Shown here: one piece after another, positions 1-5,113 of the stretch
Position numbering within the stretch: the first letter of the stretch is position 1
How the letters are laid out: each line of letters begins with the position of its first letter
Made by a program: the position numbers and the translations under genes
Notes under the pieces: generated by a model
Told to the model about the DNA's origin: nothing
The model's database searches: none
The model's input: only the letters and a program-made list of their open reading frames with translations
DNA from: Eudoraea sp.
GTDB taxonomy: Bacteria > Bacteroidota > Bacteroidia > Flavobacteriales > Flavobacteriaceae
Direction of reading: 5' to 3'
Assembly: GCA_013042125.1 (NCBI GenBank)
Contig: JABDQS010000287.1
Span: 1-5,113, forward strand
Length of the DNA stretch: 5,113 nt

Positions 1-227
1 AGGAAACAGACAGTTTTGGGGTTATATAGGGCGAGTGTTTCTTGTAAAACTTCGAAATTTTTCAGGATGACCTCTTGAGGGACAGCCGCTCCATATTTCC
101 TGAAATGAGTCACTTTTCCAAAATGAACATCACTGATCAGCAACACCTCTTCTTCTTCCCAGTAAACCACTCCGGACGGATGTAATTCAAGGTGTTGTTC
201 GGAGATAAGGATACGCTGGGAGGTCAT
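1..227 (-). CDS. pdeM: Ligase-associated metallophosphoesterase endonuclease PdeM (3' end cut by window)
   Basis: The first 75 codons of a calcineurin-like metallophosphoesterase of the DNA ligase-associated family. The diagnostic block LLISDVHFGK (29-38) carries the D-x-H metal-binding motif (Asp33, His35), followed by the family-like THFRKYGAAVP (40-50). The GDxxH motif and later metal ligands lie beyond the left edge, so an intact active site cannot be confirmed. Characterised relatives are manganese-dependent DNA endonucleases. The ATG at 227 is chosen because it is the first ATG in frame after the helicase stop and gives a family-like N terminus (LHPSGVVYW before the metal motif). There is no clear Shine-Dalgarno motif. 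The gene lies 36 nt after the helicase and in the same reading frame, with no other stop between them. It is the last visible gene of the cluster. Confidence 0.92.
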   Translation of the reverse strand, partial: MTSQRILISEQHLELHPSGVVYWEEEEVLLISDVHFGKVTHFRKYGAAVPQEVILKNFEVLQETLALYNPKTVCF

Positions 228-249
228 AAGCTCAAAGATAGTAAAAGCC

Positions 250-265
250 GATCTGTGAATAGATC
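250..265 (-). repeat. Short inverted repeat at the helicase stop codon
   Basis: A perfect 5-bp inverted repeat, GATCT and AGATC, is separated by 6 nt and begins within the helicase TGA stop. As RNA it could form a small hairpin, extendable by one U-G pair, in the helicase-phosphoesterase gap. It is too short and lacks a proper U tract directly after it, so I do not call it a terminator. It may be chance, or may affect translation or mRNA stability at this junction. Confidence 0.3.
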
Positions 266-2726
266 ATTTCATTAAAAGTGCTGTCATTCGCTTTATCCTG
301 TCTGCCAGCTTTTCACTGGAGAGTTTCTCCCGTAGTCTGTCTGTGATGATCGGGAATGAAAAAGGTGTTGGATTTACGCAAGCTTTCCATATGATCTCTT
401 GCTTGCCAATCCTTTCAAGTGCCAAACGCAAACGTCCTTCTTCCAACTGATGCTCAAAGGTCTCCCTAAAGGCTTGAAGAAAAAGGAGGTTATCTGCTTC
501 GTAATCCCTGAATACTTCAAACAACAATTGTGAACTGCTTTGAAGGTGTTTCATTTTAACACCCTTGTTCGGATATCCGGTAAATACCATACCGCTAATA
601 ACAGCGATATCCCTGAATTTTCTTCTGGCCATTTCTGTGGAATTCAGACTTTTTTGAAGATCCTCGAACATATAAGAGGTGGTGAAGAGGTCATTGTCTA
701 TGACGGCCTGTATATCTATTTCTTTATCGGATAAAAGTTCAAAACCATAGTCGTTGAAAGCAAGGGAGAACGTAATAGGAGTAAGTAGACTTATTCGGTA
801 TCCCAAAAGGCTGCCCATGGCTTCGTGAACAAATCTGCCTTCAAAAGGATAAAAGATATGATGGTAACCATCATTGGTTTTAAAGGTTTCAATCAGCAAC
901 TCATCAGGACCCGGCACCAGGCTCTCTACCTGTTGCCTTTCAAAGATTGGCACGAGGGCACGAATTGAATCTGACTGTTGATCCGGATGCAGCCTTGCAC
1001 TGTACAGTTCTTCCCTGAGCAGTTGCGACATCTGGGCGGACAAGGTGAGCCGGCCCCCCATCCAGCTCGGCACCTTATTGGTCTTTTTTTTGGAATTACG
1101 GACCAGGGCCTGCATTTCTTTGATCCTGATGAATTCCAGATTCCTACCTGCAAATGTGAATACATCGCCCGTGGTTAGTTTAGAAATAAAGTACTCTTCT
1201 ATCGTTCCAATATATCCCCCTTTTTGGTAACGTACCGTGAGGTTTGCATCGCCAACAATAGTGCCAATCTGAAATCTATGGCGCATTGCAACGCCTCTGC
1301 TATTCACCACAAATCTGCCATCTTCGTCAATTTCGACTTTCTTGTACTCGTCGTAGGTTTTGAGACTCTGACTCCCCAGTACAATAAAATTTAGTAACCA
1401 TCGCCATTCATCTTCAGTAATGCCCTGATAACAAAAACTGCTTTTAACTTCCCGGTATATCTCTGCAGGGATAAATCCGTCAGAAATTGCCAGTGTAGTT
1501 AAGTATTGAACCAGTACATCAAAACTATTCAGGTAGGGCGTTCTATCTTCAACGGCCTGTTTCACCACTGCCTGTTGCAATGCTGATGCTTCCACCAATT
1601 CTATGGCATGGGTGGGTAAGAAATAGATGATGCTGTCCTTCCCTGGTCGGTGGCCACTACGCCCTGCACGTTGCATAAATCTGGCCACTCCTTTTGGACC
1701 ACCTATCTGAATCACAGTTTCAACAGGAGCAAAGTCGACCCCCAGATCCAGACTGGAGGTACATACCACCGCTTTTAACTTTTCGTTCCGGATGGCTTCC
1801 TCCACCCAAATACGGGTATCCTTGTTGATACTCCCGTGATGCATGGCGATTTCTCTGGCCAACTCGGGATATTTTTCCAGGATCTTCTGGAACCAGATCT
1901 CACATTGGCTCCGGGTATTGGTAAAGAGCAAGGTGGTACGGCTTTTTTTAATAATGGGGATCACCCTGTCCAGAAGACGCAGTCCCAAATGACCTCTCCA
2001 GGGAAAGGTTTCTATCTCCTCGGGGATAATGCTGATCACATGTATTTTCTTATTCAATGCCGCCCGGATCAGAATGGAATTTTGAAATGCCTTACTTTCC
2101 GGACCAAGCAATACTTGCCTGGCTTCTTCAAGGTTACCGATGGTTGCCGATATTCCCCATATTCTCAGATCTTTGGATAGCGTTTTGATCCTGGATAGTG
2201 CCAATTCCATCTGCACCCCCCGTTTGGTACCCAGTAATTCGTGCCATTCATCTACTACTACTGCGTTGCAATCCTTAAACATTTTAGGGTATCCTTTTGT
2301 GGCTAATAATAATTGCAGGCTTTCCGGAGTGGTGATCAGCAGATCTGGCATGGTCTTGCGTTGTTGGGCACGTTCTTTGGCAGAGGTATCTCCCGTGCGG
2401 ATGCCAACTGTGAGTGGCAGATCCAGGTCTTTTATTATTCGTTCGGCAGACTGTCTGATCTCCTGAGATAAGGCCCGTAGGGGAGTGATCCAAATAGCTT
2501 TTAAGCCTTTGGAATGAGACGTTTTATAGTCCGGATTCTGATTTATATAGTTCAGTGCAATAGGAAACCACAAGGCATAGGTTTTACCGCTTCCTGTTGG
2601 GGCATTCAGAAGCCCGTTCTTTCCTTGCAGAAAAGATTTCCAGGTTTTCTTCTGAAAGGGAAATGGTTTCCATCCCTGTTCCCGGAACCATTGTTCTGCA
2701 ATTGAGAAAAGCTCGTCCTGCCTCAT
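264..2726 (-). CDS. Ligase-associated DEXH-box DNA helicase, Lhr-Core type
   Basis: A complete 820-residue superfamily 2 helicase of the Lhr-Core, ligase-associated class; characterised relatives move 3' to 5' on single-stranded DNA using ATP. RecA domain 1 contains a Q-motif-like FPFQ (22-25), Walker A APTGSGKT (42-49), Ia TPLRAL (81-86), TPESL (133-137), DEWH (159-162) and SAT (193-195). RecA domain 2 contains LLFTNTRS (266-273), TSSLDLGVDF (323-332) and QRAGRSGHRPG (352-362). A winged-helix region (roughly 370-500) and the Lhr-type domain 4 follow, including PSWMGGR (553-559) and a block near 622-645. The long C-terminal extension of enterobacterial and mycobacterial Lhr is absent, as expected for the Core form. 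The ATG lies 7 nt after the ligase stop with no Shine-Dalgarno motif, but it places the conserved W/FQ region at the usual distance. Residues 546-548 are encoded by a slippery A8-G run (see the frameshift candidate). Confidence 0.96.
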   Translation of the reverse strand: MRQDELFSIAEQWFREQGWKPFPFQKKTWKSFLQGKNGLLNAPTGSGKTYALWFPIALNYINQNPDYKTSHSKGLKAIWITPLRALSQEIRQSAERIIKDLDLPLTVGIRTGDTSAKERAQQRKTMPDLLITTPESLQLLLATKGYPKMFKDCNAVVVDEWHELLGTKRGVQMELALSRIKTLSKDLRIWGISATIGNLEEARQVLLGPESKAFQNSILIRAALNKKIHVISIIPEEIETFPWRGHLGLRLLDRVIPIIKKSRTTLLFTNTRSQCEIWFQKILEKYPELAREIAMHHGSINKDTRIWVEEAIRNEKLKAVVCTSSLDLGVDFAPVETVIQIGGPKGVARFMQRAGRSGHRPGKDSIIYFLPTHAIELVEASALQQAVVKQAVEDRTPYLNSFDVLVQYLTTLAISDGFIPAEIYREVKSSFCYQGITEDEWRWLLNFIVLGSQSLKTYDEYKKVEIDEDGRFVVNSRGVAMRHRFQIGTIVGDANLTVRYQKGGYIGTIEEYFISKLTTGDVFTFAGRNLEFIRIKEMQALVRNSKKKTNKVPSWMGGRLTLSAQMSQLLREELYSARLHPDQQSDSIRALVPIFERQQVESLVPGPDELLIETFKTNDGYHHIFYPFEGRFVHEAMGSLLGYRISLLTPITFSLAFNDYGFELLSDKEIDIQAVIDNDLFTTSYMFEDLQKSLNSTEMARRKFRDIAVISGMVFTGYPNKGVKMKHLQSSSQLLFEVFRDYEADNLLFLQAFRETFEHQLEEGRLRLALERIGKQEIIWKACVNPTPFSFPIITDRLREKLSSEKLADRIKRMTALLMK
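1044..1091 (-). other. Candidate -1 frameshift site inside the helicase gene (slippery heptamer plus hairpin)
   Basis: Codons for K546-K548 read AAA AAA AAG, which contains the heptamer A AAA AAG in the correct phase, the same heptamer as in E. coli dnaX. After an 8-nt spacer (1082-1075), the mRNA can form a hairpin: GGU (1074-1072) with ACC (1046-1044), a 3-nt bulge, then GAGCUGG (1068-1062) with CCGGCUC (1053-1047), seven pairs including one G-U, around an 8-nt loop. A -1 slip reads GAC CAA TAA, giving a 550-residue product that lacks most of domain 4. Transcriptional slippage adding one A would give a product of the same kind. I see no dnaX-like Shine-Dalgarno stimulator about 10 nt upstream. 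Function is an inference; the parts are seen directly. Confidence 0.3.
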
Positions 2727-2733
2727 TGTTCTG

Positions 2734-4341
2734 TTATTTAGGGATCAGGTTCTTAAGGTCTTCCAGGGTGTTGGCATCCTCAATGCTCTTATCTGAACGC
2801 CAACGATGGATCCTTGGAAAACGAGTAGCCACCCCACTTTTGTGTCTGCTTGAAGGTGCTATCCCTTCAAAAGCAATTTCAAAAACATGGAAGGGTGTAA
2901 CACTCCGTACAGGTCCAAATCTTTCCAGGGTATTTTTTTTGATCCAGGCATCGATCTTTCTGAATTCCTGATCTGTTAACCCGGAATACGCCTTTGCAAA
3001 AGTGACTAGTTCTTTATTCCCATCTTTTGTTTCCTTCCACAGGCCAAATGTATAATCTGTAAAAAGGTTACTGCGTCGTCCATGTCCCCTCATGGCATAG
3101 GTTAATACAGCGTCTATGGTAAAGGGATCTACCTTCCATTTCCACCAATCGCCTTTCTTGCGCCCTACCAGATAAGGCGAATCTTTTTGTTTGAGCATGA
3201 GTCCTTCACTTTTCTTTTCTCTGGAGAGCGATCGTTCCTTTGCAAAATCGGACCATTTTTTAAAGGTCATGGTCTCAGACAATTGAAGGGGTACATTTTC
3301 GAGATTCACAAGTGGTTCAACAAGTGTTTCCAGATGACGTCTCCTTTCCTTAAATGGGTGTGAACGTATATCTTCCCCCTGCCACTCCAAAAGATCGTAA
3401 GCCATAAGGATAACAGGAATTTTTGTCAATAAGGCTTTTGATATGGATTTTCGCCCTATGCGTTTTTGCAGGTCATTAAAAGTCCCAATTACACCAGCCG
3501 GAAAAGGCAGGATCTCTCCGTCAAAAACAGTTCCATCCGGCACATATTCTAAAAGAGTCTCAAATTCGGGGTATTTGTCTGTTACCAGTTCTTCCCCACG
3601 GCTCCAAACAAACAATTCCCTGTTCCTTATGATCAATTGTGCCCGGATACCATCCCATTTGTGCTCTGCATACCACTTCCCGGGCTCCCCAACAGATTCA
3701 GGATCTTCTTCCAGTGCATAGGCCAGATAAAAGGGGAATGGCTTGGAAAGAGTATCGCTCTGTCTTTCTACCAATACCAATTCAGTAAACGATATGGTTT
3801 GAGGATCCCAGTTGCCCATGAGTTTATAGGCAAGGATATCCTGATCAATTCCGGTTGCTGCCGAAAGAGCTTTCGTCATGAGCTTTTGACTGATCCCAAT
3901 CCGAAAGCCCCCAGTAATCAGTTTCGTAAAAACAAAGCGTTCATAGTATGTAAGGCATTGCCAGTGCTGTGTTACATAGTCCTTTTTCTCCTCTTCCGAC
4001 TTCCCCTTGAGTATTACAAGGTCATTCAGAAATTGAGAAAGGGTTTTGTTTGTACTCTTATGTGAGGTGGGGAGTACCAGGGCAATGGTCTCTGCAAGGT
4101 CACCCACAATATGATAGCTCTCTTCAAATAGCCACATTGGTATATCAGATACTTCCGAGGCCCATTCTCTTAGCAGGGTTGTATTCACGGGTCTTGGTGG
4201 CCTACGGTGTGAAAGAATGGCAATGGTCCAGACCTTATCTTCCTCACTGGCCTGAATAAAATAGTCAGCAAGCGCCTTTACCTTTAAGGAGGTCTTGTTG
4301 GTTGAGTCTAATTGTTTTATGAGTGCTGCAAATTCTTTCAT
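2734..4341 (-). CDS. ATP-dependent DNA ligase of the bacterial repair cluster
   Basis: A complete 535-residue ATP-dependent DNA ligase, which seals nicks through a lysyl-AMP intermediate. The N-terminal DNA-binding domain (about 1-200) carries the family block TGGFRIGISQKLMTKALS (143-160). The nucleotidyltransferase domain follows: motif I KWDGIR (228-233) with Lys228 the predicted nucleophile, SRGE (247-250), motif III DGE (274-276), motif IIIa AYDLLE (314-319), motif IV EGLMLK (379-384) and motif V WWKWK (399-403). The C-terminal OB domain ends with RFPRIHRWRSDK (507-518), covering motif VI. All catalytic motifs are intact and the length is usual for the family. The ATG is supported by an AAGGA ribosome binding site and by the family-like start MKEFAALIKQLD. 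It is a bacterial accessory ligase and distinct from the NAD-dependent LigA used in replication. It sits 8 nt after the exonuclease and 7 nt before the helicase. Confidence 0.97.
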   Translation of the reverse strand: MKEFAALIKQLDSTNKTSLKVKALADYFIQASEEDKVWTIAILSHRRPPRPVNTTLLREWASEVSDIPMWLFEESYHIVGDLAETIALVLPTSHKSTNKTLSQFLNDLVILKGKSEEEKKDYVTQHWQCLTYYERFVFTKLITGGFRIGISQKLMTKALSAATGIDQDILAYKLMGNWDPQTISFTELVLVERQSDTLSKPFPFYLAYALEEDPESVGEPGKWYAEHKWDGIRAQLIIRNRELFVWSRGEELVTDKYPEFETLLEYVPDGTVFDGEILPFPAGVIGTFNDLQKRIGRKSISKALLTKIPVILMAYDLLEWQGEDIRSHPFKERRRHLETLVEPLVNLENVPLQLSETMTFKKWSDFAKERSLSREKKSEGLMLKQKDSPYLVGRKKGDWWKWKVDPFTIDAVLTYAMRGHGRRSNLFTDYTFGLWKETKDGNKELVTFAKAYSGLTDQEFRKIDAWIKKNTLERFGPVRSVTPFHVFEIAFEGIAPSSRHKSGVATRFPRIHRWRSDKSIEDANTLEDLKNLIPK

Positions 4342-4346
4342 AAAAG

Positions 4347-4351
4347 TCCTT
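4347..4351 (-). promoter_or_regulatory. Ribosome binding site of the ligase gene, overlapping the exonuclease stop
   Basis: AAGGA lies 5 nt upstream of the ligase ATG, and its two A's are the last bases of the exonuclease TAA stop. This supports the ATG at 4341 as the start and suggests translational coupling between the two genes. It is notable because the helicase downstream has no such motif. Confidence 0.6.
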
Positions 4352-5113
4352 ATGCCTTTTGGTTGGCGGTTGCATCCATTTCAGCCAATTCGCCTTCATA
4401 CTGAGTTTCTTCCGTTCGTGCATCCCAACCATGTTCCCGCAGGTAGCGGGAAAAAATATCTGAATATCCATGCGTACAGATGATCTTTGATGCGCCGGTA
4501 GCCTTTATTGCAGCCAGAAGACCTTCCCAGTCACAATGGTCACTTAATACAAAACCCTTGTCTATGGCCCTTCTTCTTCTTGCACCGCGAAACGCCATCC
4601 AACCGCTCGCTGTGGCTGTTACATAAGGCACCATTTTTCGCAACCATGGACTTCCATGAGCACTTGGGGGAGCAAGCACCAACTGCCCTTTCAGTTCCTC
4701 TTTATTAGTTTCTTTAGTAATTCGTATGGTTTCCGGCAAGGGAACCATGGTACGCACTACTTCATTCATATTCTCAATAGCTGCATGGGTGTAGATCTTT
4801 CCAATTGAAGGATCGAGGTGTTTTAAAAGACGCTGAGCCTTGCCTAAGCTGTATCCAAAAAGCACAGAGGTTTTTCCGTCGGCTTTGTTCTCTGCCCACC
4901 ATCGATTTATATCCCCAAAGACCTCTTTTTGCGGGACCCATTTGAAGGCGGGAAGTCCAAATGTGCACTCTGTGATAAACGCATCACATTTAACGGGTTC
5001 AAACGGCGTAGTAAGGCCATCGTCCTCAGTTTTATAGTCACCCGAAAAGACCCAGACCTCTCCTTTATATTCCACTCTTATTTGTGATGAACCTACAATA
5101 TGACCGGCAGGAT
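4350..5113 (-). CDS. DNA ligase-associated exonuclease, metallo-beta-lactamase fold (5' end cut by window)
   Basis: This is the C-terminal 253 residues of a metallo-beta-lactamase/beta-CASP-like putative exonuclease of the ligase-associated family. The frame is open to the right edge; visible residues 1-8 read PAGHIVGS, whose His4 is a metal ligand in this fold. Then come SGDYK (23-27, metal-ligand Asp25), TECTFG (47-52), GYSLGKAQR (86-94), SGWM (169-172), LSDHCDW (189-195, His192 the C-terminal metal ligand) and THGY (213-216). The N-terminal HxHxDH signature lies outside the window; relatives are roughly 330-340 residues, so about 80-90 are missing. A GTG at 5075 is not the start, because the conserved PAGH block lies upstream of it in frame. 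It is the first visible gene of the cluster and ends 8 nt before the ligase. The family assignment is firm; nuclease activity and polarity are inferred from relatives. Confidence 0.93.
   Translation of the reverse strand, partial: PAGHIVGSSQIRVEYKGEVWVFSGDYKTEDDGLTTPFEPVKCDAFITECTFGLPAFKWVPQKEVFGDINRWWAENKADGKTSVLFGYSLGKAQRLLKHLDPSIGKIYTHAAIENMNEVVRTMVPLPETIRITKETNKEELKGQLVLAPPSAHGSPWLRKMVPYVTATASGWMAFRGARRRRAIDKGFVLSDHCDWEGLLAAIKATGASKIICTHGYSDIFSRYLREHGWDARTEETQYEGELAEMDATANQKA

Noticed and set aside
233..240. TATCTTTG just upstream of pdeM, matching the Bacteroidota -7 promoter consensus TAnnTTTG
   Set aside because: No -33 TTG-type element lies at the expected distance, and the motif is only 5 nt from the ATG, leaving almost no leader. 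A chance match within an operon is more likely.
228..263. Rho-independent terminator between helicase and pdeM
   Set aside because: The hairpin is short and AU-rich, and the only U-run nearby (UUUU) does not follow the stem directly. The cluster is expected to continue as one operon.
250..266. The UGA and following hairpin as a selenocysteine insertion signal
   Set aside because: The stem overlaps the UGA itself and is only 5-6 bp. The helicase ends at its normal family length, and a downstream ATG starts a complete family-like N terminus.
926..1165. A 79-codon minus-strand frame overlapping the helicase near the slippery run, as a possible frameshift product
   Set aside because: It is in the +1 (equivalently -2) frame relative to the helicase, not the -1 frame that the slippery heptamer would give, and its Cys/Arg/Pro-rich translation looks like out-of-frame sequence.
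1836..2466. Two overlapping plus-strand open frames of 114 and 108 codons opposite the helicase
   Set aside because: They are antisense to the intact RecA domain motifs of the helicase, with no recognisable protein features or ribosome binding site.
3637..4065. A 142-codon open frame on the plus strand, the longest antisense frame
   Set aside because: It lies wholly opposite the ligase, whose motifs are continuous through this region. Its translation resembles no family I recognise, so it is a shadow frame.
4350..5075. GTG at 5075 as the exonuclease start
   Set aside because: The frame stays open upstream and contains the conserved PAGHIVGS metal-binding block, so the gene simply runs off the window edge.

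Overview
The window holds one four-gene, minus-strand cluster for nucleic-acid repair, with both end genes cut by the window edges. In transcription order (right to left) these are a metallo-beta-lactamase-fold exonuclease (5' end missing), an ATP-dependent DNA ligase, an Lhr-Core type DEXH-box helicase, and a metallophosphoesterase endonuclease of the PdeM type (3' end missing). From memory, this is the known 'DNA ligase-associated' exonuclease-ligase-helicase-phosphoesterase cluster, some of whose members have been studied biochemically in Pseudomonas putida. The system is therefore not new, although its physiological substrate is still poorly defined.

Layout: 5113-4350 exonuclease; 8-nt gap; 4341-2734 ligase; 7-nt gap; 2726-264 helicase; 36-nt gap; 227-1 phosphoesterase. 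There is no room for a promoter or terminator between the first three genes, so they are almost certainly co-transcribed from a promoter beyond the right edge. No stretch over 300 bases lacks a gene. I see no RNA genes, mobile elements or CRISPR.

Organism: the moderately AT-rich coding sequence, the lysine-rich protein character, and at least one tightly packed start (helicase) with no Shine-Dalgarno sequence suggest a member of the Bacteroidota, probably a flavobacterium. This is an inference from style, not from a marker gene.

How the genes could work together (inference): the helicase translocates and unwinds, the two nucleases trim or cut damaged ends, and the ligase seals the remaining nick.

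The most interesting unexplained signal lies inside the helicase gene. An exact dnaX-type slippery heptamer (A AAA AAG) is followed after 8 nt by a GC-rich hairpin, and the -1 frame reaches a stop after two codons. This is a candidate programmed-frameshift site that would make a 550-residue short form of the helicase. The helicase and phosphoesterase are also in the same reading frame, separated by a single UGA.
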